NCBI GenBank assembly: GCA_949316235.1
Contig: OX438741.1
Span: forward strand, 39,346,962 to 39,410,961
Source of the DNA: Oegoconia quadripuncta
Lineage: Eukaryota; Arthropoda; Insecta; Lepidoptera; Autostichidae
Length of the DNA stretch: 64,000 nucleotides
Direction of reading: 5' to 3'
A program made the translations under genes and the position numbers. The notes beneath the pieces were generated by a model. That model worked only from the letters and a program-made list of their open reading frames with translations, was not told the DNA's origin and searched no databases. Of this stretch, positions 46,101-56,900 are shown piece by piece; positions within the stretch are counted from its first letter, which is position 1; each line of letters starts with the position of its first letter.

Positions 46101-49100
46101 TTTTTCTTAATTGAATCCAATATTTACGGGAATAACTCAATATTCACTTCACAGTTATGGTAATGTAAATATCTTACACTAATAACACCAAACACATTTA
46201 AAATTCTATTTGTACCACGTGACCTACCCTCAGATCCATATGTTTGTGTACAGTCGCAGAATGAAAGGGTTCGTTAGTTTTCAAATAAGTCAATTTGACA
46301 CTTAGTAAGCACATGTTACCTTTCTAAACTAAGTATCACACCATATTGTTGCATAGAAAATTATGCTTAACTCTTTGACGACAGGGTTCATATTTAGCCA
46401 AACTAGTGTTCCTTGACTATGAATAGTCGAAATAAAACCTTTTTATTAGTTTGACCTGCCAGCGTTACACGAATGTCAAAATTCAAAAAAAAGTTGAGTT
46501 TTGCTTGTCTACAAGCAAAACTCAACTTTAAGATGACGAACCTTTTCATTACGCGACTGTACATAGATGCAAATAAACGCTTATCTATCCCCGAAACCAG
46601 TACAACACTCCTGAACAGCTTGTTCATATGACAGGACGCGAAGGCGAGTGAGGGCGGTGGGGGCGGGGGGGCCGGGGGGGCCGTCATCGCGTCGTGCGCC
46701 GACCTGTTCCTCTTCTACAAGAAGTGCCTCGTGCAGTGCGCCCGCCTCACCACCGGCGACCCCATGATAGGTACCGAGCTCATTGCCGTCGTGCGCCGAC
46801 ATGTTCCTCTTCTGCAAGAAGTGCCTCGTGCAGTGCGCCCAACAGTTACATTTCCGAGACAAAAAGTAGCCTATATGTTAATCCAGGTCCTAATCTGTCT
46901 ACCAATCAAATTTCAACCAAACCGGTCTAGAGGTTTAGGCTTGAAGAGGTAACAAACAAACACATACATACACCTTCATATACATACACACACCCAACCT
47001 TTCTCATTTACGATATTTTATTTTTTATTTTTATTTTATTTTATTAGGTACACCAACAGTATAACATATCACACTCTTATGAAAGCTTATACAGTAGTTT
47101 TGTTCTGATATGAATACCTATTACAGGCGTACACAACATTGATAACATAGCTACACTAGTTACATAAGTAGTACCTACAATATATTATTTTAAAATACTT
47201 AATTATTTAATTATAAATAAGGTACCTATTATGGTAATAATATTGTAGTCAGAATTACAATAAACTAAATATTAAAGATTTTGAAAATTATGGATTAGAA
47301 AGATTATTGGTTGGGATTTGTTATTAGGGGATTTCTTTCGCTTGTAAATGCTATTGAATGATATTTCGAAATGTTTAATAATAGTTTTAAATATTTTTAT
47401 ATAATTTACAAAAAGCAGTTTATGTGAATAAACAACTGTCGATGTCCGATATGGAAGTTATAAATAGTAAAAGTCCCAAGATGGAACCTTGAGGGACACC
47501 GGATGGGATCAATGACGGTAACGAGGAGTAACCATTGAAAACAACAGATTGAGTTCTGTTATCGATCTAAGATGAGAACCACCTGTAATAGGTCTCCACG
47601 AATTCCTGATGCCAGTAGCTTTTGCAAGAGGATTCTGTGATCGAGTCGATCAAATGCTTTGCTGTAATCCGTCCGTATATAAACCCATCCACCGAACCAC
47701 CACCGTCCCTTTAGATATCTTTTCAGTTGGCAAGAACATTGTGAAAGTTTTAACACATTCAATGCCATGACCAAGAAAATTTAGAATTTTTACTGTTACG
47801 ATAGGGATGGGTGTTGTTGAAAAATTTTAACGTCAATAAGTAGCTACTTGTAGTGTAGCTGATTAACTGGGTTGTTTAAAAATCGCAAACATTTCTTCTT
47901 TGACAACCACCCCCTCTGCCCGCAGAGCTGGCCGGCGTTTTCCAGAAGTACCTCCGCGAGTACTCCGGCGGCGTGCTGCAGGCCGCCCTGCCGCGAGGGG
48001 CGCCCCCCACCGTGGGCGGCGCCCTCGTCACCAACCTGCACACCCTGCTCCGGGACGACTACGCCAACACCAGCAGGTACAGCTCCGCCCTCCCTTCCAA
48101 CTAAACTTTGGACGACCGAACCAATTTGGCTGAATTTTGGCTCACAGGATGAAGACATTAAATATTTGTTATCCCAGTTAAGGTTCCCTAGGGATAACTG
48201 ATGACGATTACTCCGCTAGCTACTAAAAAGTTCAAATTGAGTTCTGCAGACTTACAGTGTCCTAATTTTCAAGATGTATTTACTCCCGACCGAAGACCGA
48301 CAAAAATAAAAGACCGCGTTTACTAAAACTAGATTATTTACAGGTACACAAAACAGGAGATCTCCAAGATCACCAGCGTAATCACTACATCGGAGTACTG
48401 CCTCGAGACCACCATCCATTTGGAACAGAAGCTGAAGGAGAAGGTGGCGCCAGGGCTCGCGGACAAAATAGATCTGCTTCCAGAACAGGACCTGTTCCAC
48501 AAAATGATCAGCAACTGCATCCAACTCCTCGTGCAGGACCTGGAGATAGCCTGCGAGCCCGCCCTCCAAGCGATGACCAAGATATCATGGCTCCACTTCG
48601 AAAACGTCGGAGACCAAAGCTCTTACGTCACTCAAATAATCATGCACTTAAAAAACACCGTCCCAAACCTTAGAGACAACTTGGCCTCATCCAGGAAATA
48701 CTTCACGCAGTTCTGTATTAGGTTTGCGAATTCGTTCATACCAAAATTTATACAAAACATATATAAATGCAAGCCGATCTCGACTGTGGGTTCCGAGCAG
48801 CTGTTGTTAGATACTCATATGTTGAAGACTGCCTTGTTGGAGCTGCCATCTATCGGATCTGAGGTGAAGCGTCCTGCGCCAGCGACGTATACTAAAGTCA
48901 TTATAAAGCTTATGACGAAAGCAGAAATGGTTTTGAAACTAGTGATGGCGCCTCTGGAGGGTAATGTGGAAGGGTTCGTGTCTCAGTTCGTGCAGTTGCT
49001 TCCGGAGTGCACCCTCGCAGAGTTCCATAAGGTTTTAGAGATGAAAGGCACCAAGATGTCCAAGGCACAGCTCAGTTCGTTGGACGCGTTGTTTAAGGAG

Positions 49101-49124
49101 ACATCTAAATCTGTTAATACTTAG
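34198..49124 (+). CDS. VPS53: VPS53, GARP/EARP tethering complex subunit (complete, 11 coding exons)
   Basis: VPS53 with VPS51, VPS52 and VPS54 (GARP, trans-Golgi) or VPS50 (EARP, endosomes) tethers retrograde vesicles. Exons: 34198-34323, 35711-35917, 37406-37591, 38563-38719, 40546-40658, 42368-42665, 43195-43271, 44425-44550, 46635-46770, 47926-48076, 48344-49124. All junctions keep frame (786 codons including stop), and all introns use GT-AG. Recognisable family segments are [16 protein letters not shown] (exon 2), [20 protein letters not shown] (exon 3), [16 protein letters not shown] (exon 9), and [20 protein letters not shown] and [13 protein letters not shown] (exon 11). Helical N-terminal Vps53_N region, then the C-terminal domain. 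Start context CAAAATGG. The length (785 aa) is normal. Oddities: a Gly-rich run in exon 9 and splice-site duplications at exons 2, 4 and 9. The exon 4 acceptor (GCGGCAG|GAG, 38562/38563) was chosen by homology. Confidence 0.95.
34920..35120. repeat. Dispersed repeat D1, copy a (VPS53 intron 1)
   Basis: The block with TTATCATG.GGGCCTTAGC and GTTAGAGTATGTGAT recurs at 55355-55560 in the GALNT gene, in the same orientation. It is preceded by an ATT simple repeat (34765-34790). Family unknown. The rest of intron 1 (34324-35356) holds nothing else recognised. Confidence 0.7.
35357..35676 (-). mobile_element. SINE-3 copy f
   Basis: A near full-length minus-strand copy whose head ends only 34 bp before VPS53 exon 2 (35711). 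Confidence 0.87.
35848..36386 (+). repeat. 67-bp tandem array spanning the VPS53 exon 2 donor
   Basis: After the exon end (35917) come exactly seven 67-bp units (35918-36386). Each unit holds 16 bp of intron start (GTGGGTGCCCGTGCCT), 16 bp copied from exon positions 35848-35863 and 35 bp copied from 35883-35917. Exon bases 35864-35882 (19 bp) are deleted in every unit. A GT donor therefore recurs at 35918, 35985, 36052, 36119, 36186, 36253, 36320 and 36387. The VPS53 frame stays open to 36451. Units carry private substitutions. Confidence 0.95.
36387..37405. other. VPS53 intron 2, remainder
   Basis: 36403-36432 (CTTCCGCCTGCAGGG) resembles exon 2 sequence at 35789-35810, a possible outer remnant of the same duplication. 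The rest is AT-rich with no recognised element. Confidence 0.5.
37738..37838 (+). mobile_element. SINE-3 fragment g (VPS53 intron 3)
   Basis: Only the 3' half is present (AGCCAGTCCCCCAAAAGTG to GATTGAGGTTAAGTACC). Confidence 0.75.
38150..38514 (-). mobile_element. SINE-4 copy a with an internal L3-tail insertion
   Basis: SINE-4 read on the minus strand starts GGGAGCACGGGGCTCGGCGG with a tRNA-like head (B box GACCGGGTTCGATTCCCAG) and ends CCCTGCAGTGGGATGTTTAT. About 38224-38305 is a plus-strand LINE tail word (GACCGATCGTTGTGGAGATC) also found at 8830, so this copy is composite. It ends 48 bp before exon 4. Confidence 0.75.
38677..39127 (+). repeat. 68-bp tandem array spanning the VPS53 exon 4 donor
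   Basis: The last 43 bp of exon 4 (38677-38719) plus 25 bp of intron are repeated: six further 68-bp units fill 38720-39127. Each unit places a pyrimidine-rich CCCTCCCCGCCCCCAG before the 43-bp exon copy and a donor after it. Donor positions are 38720, 38788, 38856, 38924, 38992, 39060 and 39128. GT is intact at five and is CT at 38924 and 39128. The VPS53 frame remains open through the array (to 39183). Units differ by single substitutions. Confidence 0.95.
39352..39679 (-). mobile_element. SINE-4 copy b
   Basis: A near full-length minus-strand copy: CATCCCACTGCAGGGATATA side, then the tRNA-like head complement GATCGAACCCGGACCTCCC. Confidence 0.8.
39830..40141 (+). mobile_element. SINE-3 copy h
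   Basis: The plus-strand head CGCCTCCGTGGCTCAATG is present, but the B-box region is shortened (GGTCGCGGGTTCAGTACTCG), so part of the head is deleted. It ends GTTGTGCATGAAAG. Confidence 0.83.
40258..40465 (-). mobile_element. SINE-4 copy c, internally deleted
   Basis: The 3' end word CATCCCACTGCAGGGATATA and the head piece GGGGATCGAACCTGGATC are both present, but the middle is short. It ends 80 bp before exon 5. Confidence 0.75.
40659..41669. other. VPS53 intron 5, proximal part
   Basis: 40930-40965 (AGCTTATCTCTGCTAGCGAT then TTCTTCCAGCAA) matches 43540-43570 and is probably a minus-strand LINE segment. Otherwise unrecognised AT-rich sequence. Confidence 0.45.
41670..41945 (-). pseudogene. 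LINE ORF2 C-terminus (minus strand)
   Basis: The minus strand reads [40 protein letters not shown] and [15 protein letters not shown], then a stop after about 70 codons. WN.LP..VFP is the conserved end of a CR1/Jockey-type ORF2. It is 5'-truncated but has no internal stop over this stretch. Confidence 0.75.
42141..42178. other. Perfect 16-bp inverted repeat
   Basis: ATAAATTGCACCTGTG and its complement CACAGGTGCAATTTAT are separated by 5 bp in VPS53 intron 5, 190 bp before exon 6. It is too short for a pre-miRNA. Role unknown. Confidence 0.6.
42966..43075 (-). mobile_element. SINE-3 head fragment i (VPS53 intron 6)
   Basis: Only the tRNA-like head and the first part of the body are present, as at 1-119. 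Confidence 0.8.
43272..44074. other. VPS53 intron 7, proximal part
   Basis: 43475-43600 shares AAGCTTATCTCTAAAAAGAG and TTCTTCCAGCAA with 40930, a probable minus-strand LINE 3' region. The rest is unrecognised. Confidence 0.45.
44075..44350 (-). pseudogene. LINE ORF2 C-terminus, L2 copy c
   Basis: Minus-strand 82-codon open frame ending [20 protein letters not shown] then [16 protein letters not shown] and a stop. It is the best-preserved of the L2 tails in the window. It is 5'-truncated and lies 75 bp upstream of exon 8. Confidence 0.8.
44743..44977 (-). mobile_element. SINE-1 copy e (VPS53 intron 8)
   Basis: Full-length minus-strand copy with an (ATAA)n tail at 44743 and head complement ACACCAATCGATCGT. 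Confidence 0.87.
45506..45866. repeat. 25-bp minisatellite, ~14 units (VPS53 intron 8)
   Basis: The unit AATAAACAAAGTCAACAGAT followed by AGCCC is repeated head to tail with scattered substitutions (AGTCC, TCACGAG, TCAGTAG). It lies mid-intron, away from any splice site. Confidence 0.93.
46251..46560. mobile_element. MITE M2, intact 310-bp copy
   Basis: The ends CAGTCGCAGAATGAAAGGGT and complement ..CATTACGCGACTG are flanked by TA on both sides. A perfect 16-bp palindrome pair (GTTGAGTTTTGCTTGT) lies near the right end at about 46490-46525. It ends 74 bp before exon 9. Confidence 0.8.
46690..46840 (+). repeat. 97-bp-spaced partial duplication across the VPS53 exon 9 donor
   Basis: 46690-46743 (inside exon 9) recurs at 46787-46840 with two substitutions, 97 bp downstream and beyond the donor at 46771. 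The copy encodes the same stretch (CLVQCA) and begins just after GTACCGAGCT. The second copy lacks the donor itself. Confidence 0.9.
46855..46990 (+). mobile_element. Non-LTR 3' tail (VPS53 intron 9)
   Basis: AAAAAGTAGCCTATATGTTA, AATTTCAACCAAACCGGTC and GAGGTAACAAACAAACACAT form a 3' segment of an abundant RTE-like repeat. It directly follows the exon 9 duplication. Confidence 0.55.
47400..47780 (-). pseudogene. Jockey-like reverse transcriptase fragment
   Basis: The minus strand reads [20 protein letters not shown] then [13 protein letters not shown] in one frame and, after a frameshift, [14 protein letters not shown] and [14 protein letters not shown]. The DYSKAFD and SGVPQGS motifs are classical RT landmarks. 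It is truncated at both ends and frameshifted, in VPS53 intron 9. Confidence 0.82.
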
Positions 49125-49207
49125 TGATGGCATTAGATGAGATAGGTTAAGTCTTCCATCTTTGTGATATCAGTCTGAAAAATTTTTGCTATTGTAAAAT
49201 CGAATTA
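49125..49207 (+). other. Start of VPS53 3' UTR
   Basis: Follows the TAG at 49122-49124. I cannot identify a convincing poly(A) signal before the SINE at 49208. Candidate AATAAA words occur further on (for example near 50130). Confidence 0.3.
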
Positions 49208-49385
49208 CCTTTGCCACATTATGGATGATCAATTGGTATAGTGGGTTCGAATCCCACGAGGGGTAAATGTTTGGGTGATGAATATGAACATTTATTCCCA
49301 AAACATGGATGTTTATGTATATTTATCCGTTACTAGGACTGGGACTAGATGATTGTGTAAGTGTTCCAACATTTTTATTTATTAC
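49208..49385 (+). mobile_element. SINE-1 copy f, internally deleted
   Basis: The head goes from CAATTGGTATAGTGG directly to GTTCGAATCCCACGAGGGG, so the segment between A and B boxes is missing. Confidence 0.8.
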
Positions 49386-49700
49386 TAGCTTTGCACCCGC
49401 GGCTTCGCCTGCGTGGAATAACTTTATAACTTTATCGCGGATATGTTTAATTTATTTATCCCGCGGGAACTACTCACTTACACTCACTCACTCACTTAGC
49501 TACAATTAATTATGATGGAATGGAATGCCCATATAATAACAACACTGGATGCAGCTGTCTTGTGTAGGTAGTATGATCAAAATGACCATGGTAGGGCGAA
49601 TAAATCGACGACAATTATTGTTCACGATGAAACAAGAAGAAAACTATGGTAGAGTTTCACTATAGTTTATTTGAAATTATATATATATATATATAAACTT
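49386..49700. other. Intergenic, short RTE-like fragment
   Basis: 49386-49480 (CCCGCGGCTTCGCCTGCGTG, then TATCCCGCGGGAACTACTCA) is a minus-strand 3' fragment of the RTE-like family also at 3717. It is followed by a TA simple repeat. Confidence 0.5.
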
Positions 49701-49967
49701 GACGACCTGTTTGGTGTAGCGGTTAGAAACTCTTGACTGCTATACCAAAAGGTTGCGGGTTCAAATCCCGCTAAGGGCATAAGTTTGTATGATGAATATA
49801 GACATGTGTTCCCGAGTTATGTGTTTTTCATTTATATATTTATTTATTTACAAAAAAAAATATCTTTTATCAACCATCTGGTATCCACAACACAAGCCTA
49901 TAGTTGCTTACTGTGGAACTAGATGACGTAGTGTGTATGTCTAAGGATATTTATTTATTTATATTTT
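49701..49967 (+). mobile_element. SINE-2 copy d
   Basis: Near full-length: head GACGACCTGTTTGGTGTAGC, B box GGTTGCGGGTTCAAATCCCG, body and (TTTA)n tail. Confidence 0.86.
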
Positions 49968-50383
49968 GATGTGCAGTGGTGGCTGTAGCACAGATTACTA
50001 ATAAGTTACTAAAGTAAGCTGTAGGCAGTGTAATGTGGTGTTAATGACAGTTGTTGATATGGAGGTGGGATATGACGATAACAGAGTGACGTATGTAGGA
50101 TTGGTTAAAATGCATGAGTGAATGTACGAATAAAGTGTAGGTATTGGGTATGGTACCACACATTGGTGAGTAAAGTTAACAAAACGTTAAACTAGTGTTC
50201 CTTTTCGATGCTAGCAGATTGGCGTAGATAATTATAAAAGAAATGATATAGTTAAATTAAAATATTTTTTAATAGTGTTGCTCGTTCAAACCTAACAGAA
50301 CAGTTGAATCTAGGGATCGGTAGCCCGGGTTTTGGGCAAGGCAATATGACGACCCGTCATCTGGGGCGAGGGCATGTGACAAT
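49968..50383. other. Intergenic, nothing recognised
   Basis: No coding or shared repeat segment seen. Confidence 0.35.
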
Positions 50384-50523
50384 GGTGTCGATTCGGATGT
50401 ACACCAACTAAACTAAAACCAGTTTTGGAGTGGTGCCGTCGCATCGTACTGTTCCAGGGAGAAAGAGACAGTACTACTTTAAAACTGGTTTTAGTTTAGT
50501 TGGTGTACAACCGAATCGACACC
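50384..50523. mobile_element. MITE M5, 140-bp palindromic copy
   Basis: The ends GGTGTCGATTCGGATGTACA and complement TGTACAACCGAATCGACACC are arms of a short palindrome (AACTAAAACCAGTTTT inside). AAT flanks both sides (50381-50383, 50524-50526). Confidence 0.88.
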
Positions 50524-50894
50524 AATATTATGAAAAACTCAAGTAACTGGGCTCCGGGCATTGAAAGTGTTAATCATCATATTTATTAATAAAATTGTTA
50601 TTGGAGGTATTTTCGTTTTTCATTTCAATCCTGAGCGGCTTCTCCCAGTGGTCGATGATGGCAATCATCATGGTATTGGATAGAACTCAACTTCTTCGTT
50701 GTTTCAATATCGCTGTAGCTCGCACACCAAATGGGTTTGCAAAAGAAGTAACATGCACAGATCTGCATGTTATTTGTTATTTTTTTGCAAGACATCAAAA
50801 TACAAGATGTTCGAATAGTGCCAGCTGTCTCTAATAAGAGAATAGAAGCAAGTTCTTGTGTGCAGAGTTATGGGGTACTAAAATATTGGCTTAG
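50524..50894. other. Intergenic, nothing recognised
   Basis: Short open frames without family resemblance. Confidence 0.35.
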
Positions 50895-53002
50895 TCTGGG
50901 GGCACGGCCGTGCCCCCACCAAGTCGAGCAAAAAAGCGTCACGGCCGTACCATCCTTTTCTCGAAGCAATTCAGACCATTTTCGACCCCCTGTAACTTCG
51001 TTGTGGATAAAAATAGAAGACTGAAATTTTCAGTAACTATGCAGGCATTGTAAAGACACGTATATTTAAAGGTGATGGATTAATCTTGGCTAGGATATGT
51101 ACAACTTGCGAATATATAGAGAAAAATAGTAGGAATTACAGAATAATACTGATATCTAATGAGGTTCTGTATTTAAAAAGCAGAAGAGTTTTAAATGTTT
51201 TAGAAATTGGCAACACTACATAGGCAACTGACGATAGATCTCTAAAAAACAAGAATCCAAAGTCAAAAAAAAACACTCATCAATCATTGAATAAAACAAA
51301 AAAAGGCTTTTTGGCGGTAAGTCAGCGAGTGACGTTGCATTTTTATTTTACAAATTGATTTTTTTATTATAATAATGTTCATTAGGTTCATTATAGGACA
51401 CTGATCGTATAAATTGATTTCGTTCGACTTCCTTTTTTACCAGACTACGGAGGAAGGGTTGTGATTTTTTATATACGAAATCGTTTTGCGATTCGAATCA
51501 ATCGATCGATTTTTTTGGAAATTAATTTGCATCCCTATTTAATTTTTTTAACATGTCAATGTCACTCAAGGTAAAGTATATCGGTGTTACAATATAACAT
51601 TTACAAAAAAATCTTCTGCTTTTTACTGGATGTTATAAATGATAATTTATTCCTTTCAATTAGTGTCATTAGAGTTGCAGAATATTCTAACATGATGTAC
51701 AATATCTAGCCAAACCTTCAAACAAAAAAAACTATCTCCTTTCATTCAATTTGAACCAGTATTTTTAAGAATTATAAGGGGTCAAATTTCTTAATTTTGT
51801 CAGTCACTGACTCACCGATCATCAAAATTCTAAGGCACTTCTAGCCATGGACTTATTATTTAAACAGGACTGAGTACTCGCCGCTGAAAAATGAGCCGAG
51901 CAGGATGTGTAACGTAGAGGCCGTTTGTCTCTGTCTAACAGGGTGACCACAATATATTTGTTACTTGGGACAAATGTTGTAATAAACTATTTGTCAAAAA
52001 ACTTTGGCGTTTTGACATTAGCCGGCGTGAGCCATTTATTTCGCATTTCTTCATTTTTTGGGAAACTGCAATAATAGTACAACAGTCAGGACCCTAATCA
52101 ATCACACATATTTCACATATTTCGACTCATTTCAAGAATTCATGGGCATCCTACTTCTTTGATTTACAAAAATATTATTTTTAGCTTACCTGTGGAAAGA
52201 TATGTTGCAACCACCATAGGATTCACTTGGGCAAGTATAAACGCAACACTTTTTCACCATTTTACTCCTTTTACTTGTTATAATATAACAAATACTTTAA
52301 AAAACTTTTAATGCAAAGAAAATTCAAAATCACACCGAACCGCCATGACATGACATGCTTTTCAGGGTTACCATAAAAATAACAAAATCGAAATAAAAAT
52401 GTATGTTTTCTGTTTGATTTAAGAATATATGAAAAGAAATTAATGCGAATGTTATTTGTTTATTTATAATTGTTAAAATAACATAAAAATATAAGTGTTT
52501 CAATGGAATTTTTGAGTAGCCAAAACTGTTGATCATAATCATTTTTTTTGCTGGCAAGATGTAAGAACGAGACACACGGCCTCCGTTATTTCTATCTCTC
52601 TCGGCTCGGATTTGCCTTTGTGTATGGTGAGAAGACGTGTAAATTCAATCGCCTGAAAACACATGTAAATTCAATTATTTAGTGCGATGGCCAAGTCTCG
52701 ATATATTTATATAAAACATTAAAGAATTTTAATATTGATCTGCGTCACTATAAGATGCTGTTAATTATTACGTAATAACTTAATGCTTCGAGTACGGAGA
52801 TTCCAGACACAAATGATTTTCAATTGTTATGGACCACGATCGTGGTCTTAGAGACTGGACGTATTAAGACAGAAAGTCGCTTAAGTAGAGACTGAATAAA
52901 TTAACAACCGACTTGGTATTACATGGATCTCACAACTTTTTACCGCAGAACAACTGAGTTGCGAGACTTGGTTTTTTTGACAAGTATTGTTTTTGATGGG
53001 AT
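50895..53002 (+). mobile_element. Unclassified element R, copy 2
   Basis: The same TC plus 20-bp palindrome start as copy 1 (20609). Block 50895-51070 matches 20609-20784 over 176 bp with equal length. Then 51071-51738 has no counterpart in copy 1, 51739-51844 matches again, 51845-52627 looks like a nested element, and 52628-53002 matches the right arm of copy 1 up to the shared end TTTTTGATGGGAT. Confidence 0.7.
51845..52627. mobile_element. Putative DNA element nested in R copy 2
   Basis: The left part has GAGCCGAGCAGG and GAGGCCGTTTGTCTCTGTC, and the right part has their inverted counterparts GAGACACACGGCCTCCGTTA and CTCTCGGCTCGG, an imperfect terminal inverted repeat of about 80 bp. It interrupts block order relative to copy 1. 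No transposase is seen. Confidence 0.5.
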
Positions 53003-53961
53003 GAGGTTATCCTATGTGTAGGAAATCTATTTAGGACATAGGACGGTCTAATCTCGAAAATTTCTAATAACGAAAGGAAAAAGTTAGAACAGTTATTCCG
53101 ATTTGAATGGACCCGGTCGCTCTACTTCCATCCTAAATGCAGAAACTAATTCGGCGTACATTGCTGGGTTTGGTTCTGTTAATTCAAATAGGTATCCTTC
53201 AACCAGCAATGTATGCCTAATTACTCCAGTCACACACTGGTATTTCTAAATTAGTCTCCGCATTTAGGATGGTGTATTTAGCTTCTGATTACCTACTTGG
53301 AGTGTTCCTTTCGACCGGTCGCTCTGGAAATCAATAGGCCCGTTTCGCAGTGGACGTCCTTATAGTAAGGTTGGGGTTCGCACACCGATATGTGAAACCC
53401 CGGTTGTTTTTACCCGACTGCCTAAGGAACTTAACTTGACTATTAATCGAAAATTTAGAAAACTATGACAGACTGAGTAATGTTATATATAAAAAAAGCA
53501 ACGGAGTTATAAGCTAAATATTTTCGAAACGACTTAATGGATTTCCATAAAACATGGCAGTGAATTATCGAGCAAACACCAGTTTTCGAATTTAAATACA
53601 ATTTTCAAATCAGTTCAGCACATTCCGACACTACAAAGACATAGATAGGCCTCAAACTTCTAACACTCTTCTTTTTGCGTTAGGGGTTAAAAAATAGTAG
53701 GGAAGTTATCTGTGAGTAAATTATCAGTAAGTACCTATTGAACAATAGTTGAATTTGACTGGAAATAAAATCAAACACTGCAATCTTATCCACAAAAACA
53801 AAAATCCGTATCACGAAAAAGCAACGATAGGCTGAATGACATGTTTACGTTCGCCTTTCCTGTTTTAAAAAGTCCGACTGTAAACAAAAACATGGCCGGT
53901 GTAACGTCAAAGTGCCGTTCGCCGCGACACGCCGCGCACGGCGATCCCGTTAAATATTAAA
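53003..53961 (+). promoter_or_regulatory. Upstream region of the GALNT gene
   Basis: The last 60 bp before the ATG are GC-rich (GCCGTTCGCCGCGACACGCC), as expected of a 5' UTR/promoter edge. 53380-53430 holds a LINE-like word (TTTTACCCGACTGCCTAAGG). No core promoter is identified. Confidence 0.4.
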
Positions 53962-56900
53962 ATGGTGCATTTCCCTGTGCGGAAATGCTACCAAGTGGCT
54001 AAGATAGGTGCTCTGCTGGCTCTGGTGGTGACGGTGCTGACGTTGTTCGAGCAATGGCGAGGCGGGAAGCGTTCAGCGCGTGCCGAATTTCTCGATCCAA
54101 TAGAAGCAGATTTCGAGAGGCAAATCCTAGAGGATGAGGCTCGAATCATACCGGGGTTGGGAGAGGGTGGGGTGGCAGCTCACCTGACGGGCGAGGCAAA
54201 GACGCTGGGCGAGGAATCGGAGAAAAAACTCGCAATGAATGTGTACCTGAGCGACCGGATAGCGTACAACAGATCTCTCAAAGGTAGGCCCTCAACTTGC
54301 CTGCTTTGCAAGATTATAAATAATAAAAGCAAGGCTGCAGAGCCTTAAAAACATTGACTATATACTTCCAAGTCTAAATTTTTAACCTATGGAAATTAAA
54401 AAAGTTATAGATACAGTAAGAAGACTTGTAAGTATTATTCTTTGGTTGGGGTGTAGCTGAGCGGTCACTCAGTTTTCTTCCGCCCTCTTATCGACACTCT
54501 AACCGTCTCTCAGAAAAAGACGACTACTCCACTCAACAGATTTTTCTACGACCTTAAGATTTATTGCTATCCCTGAGCAATGAGGTAGTAATAAATATTT
54601 TTGTGCCCCTTATTGACACTGAACTGACATTGCAGAAGAATTGCTTTTCGATGTGAAAGAAAGATAAACACTTCCGCAAGAAATACAGAATGATATTTGT
54701 TAAATTTGTATTAAAGTATAACGGGACGCAGTCAGCTACTGGCTGCTGTGTTAATGTATGTGAGGGGCCTATGTGCAGCGGTGGACGCCCGGAGGCCGAT
54801 ATGATTATTGAGTAAAGTAATTTGATTTCTCGTTTTTCATAATGTACCTAGTACACAAACATAAACATTCCCCCTTTCATTATTCCTTTCTCCCAAACAT
54901 TACATGGGCTAACTAATGTGCAAATATAAAATTGAATGTTCATCCCTTTGACAAAATTTCTGCCACAAAACATCTGACACTTCCGATCCCCGTGCTTGCT
55001 CAATAAGGTACATGTTCCAGATTTTGATAGAATTACTACATAGTTGTGTTAGTATTAGAAAGGTTAGAGGCACCGAAGAAGAGAACAAATGAAGAGGTGT
55101 TAATGATGGTAAAGGAGAAGAGATGCCTGTTAGCCACAGTTGAGAACCAAAGAGGAAAGATGATAGGTCACTTGATACAACATAATATTTTTTGAAGAAC
55201 ATATTAATTGAGGGAAAGATTGAAGGAAAGAGAGGAAGGGGAAGACTTTACGTGAATTAATACTAAATGGGTGATTTAATACTATGGTTTATTACAAAGA
55301 TACCTTTGTGAAGATACAGTTCACATTTGTTAATTATAATTATATATCATCATTATTTTTGTTTATATTCTTATTTTCTCCTCTTTTAAGGGTTATTACC
55401 TTACCTTATCATGCGGGCCTTAGCCAAACATGACAAGGATGACTGAGTTAGAGTATGTGATAGTCAGTTATGGTTGCAGATGTTAAAAATTACCAAGCAA
55501 TATGGCATATATTCAGAATTGTGTCATTTTGCAATGTTTCTATAATATGAGTTTATTATTATTATTTTCCTGGTGTTTCTTTTTCTCAGCATGAACTAAT
55601 ATATTATTATTATTATATATACATTAAAATTAAAAATTGTTTATTTTCTCACCACAAATGATGCTTTACAAAGTTATTTTAGGGCTAGGTAACACAGAAC
55701 ACATTTGTGGGAAGACTGGGTACCTGAAAAGGAAGAACCAGAAGTACAGGACACCAGGCCCTGTAATAATATGTCATATAAGTGGTTATATATAGTGACG
55801 ACCGATTGGTGTAGTGGATAGTGACCCTATCAGCGAAACCAACGGTTGCGGGTTCGAATTCCGCGACGGGTAAATGTTTGTATGATGAATACGAACATTT
55901 ATTCCCGAGTCTTGGATGTTTATATAAATTTTCATGTATGTTTATTCGTTATCTAGTATCCATATGAGAGTGGGATTGATTGATTAATTTATAGTTTTTT
56001 CACTAACACCCCCAGCTTGCTTGTTTGAAACACTTTGAAAAGTGTTACAAGTACTATACATCCCAAAAGTAGGACAGCTGATTACAAATGTACGTGGAAA
56101 TTGAATTGTTTAAGTAGATTTACTACTTGAATTCTGTTTAAATTCATTATTCATCAACTAATGCAGTTACCGTGAAATTACGACCTGAAGGTGTATAACT
56201 ATGTTTATTACCATGCAAAGATTTAATAGATTATGGTTGTATCATGTTGTGTGGCGCTCGGCGTAGGAGGGAGAGGGATATAGGCGAATAGCAGCAACCC
56301 GTCTCTTTCCATGTTTATCGTAAATGCCGACTAAGACCTCATCCTGCCCCCGTAGTATGACATAGGTGTCGATTCGGATGTACACCAAACCTGTAGTTTT
56401 CTATTCTTTTTTTCAATTCTTTTCTAAATCTACAAAAACATCTTAATAGTGCGTCAGAAAATGACTTCTACATGAATACAATATGACTCACTTGTTAACA
56501 TTGAAACAATGGCGATATAAATAGTGTCAACAACAAATTAGTTACAGTTAAGCTTCACCATGAAAGGTATTGTGATGACCTGCCTGCGTAGCTGACAGGG
56601 TGTGTTGTATATTTCGTCAATACGAATGAACAGGACAAATATCTCGCGCGACGAAACGTTTGTCGCGCCCCTCATGCTCCTAGTGCTGAAGTCGTACCTT
56701 TAAAAACGTTTGCGCGCGATCGCTAACAATTCGCCGTTTAGCTTGCTTCCATTCGATTCCAAAATTTGGTACCACGTAAGCACCACTGCAGTCAGACCCG
56801 CCTAATTGGATTGCTTTGGAAATTGCTATTTATGACGTCAATGCACTTCCCATCTTTGTTATACCGTAACATAATGATAAGGATGGACAGTGCATTAGTA

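Noticed and set aside
54909..55202. 97-codon minus-strand ORF in GALNT intron 1
   Set aside because: No recognisable motif, no splice context, and the composition is like the surrounding AT-rich intron.
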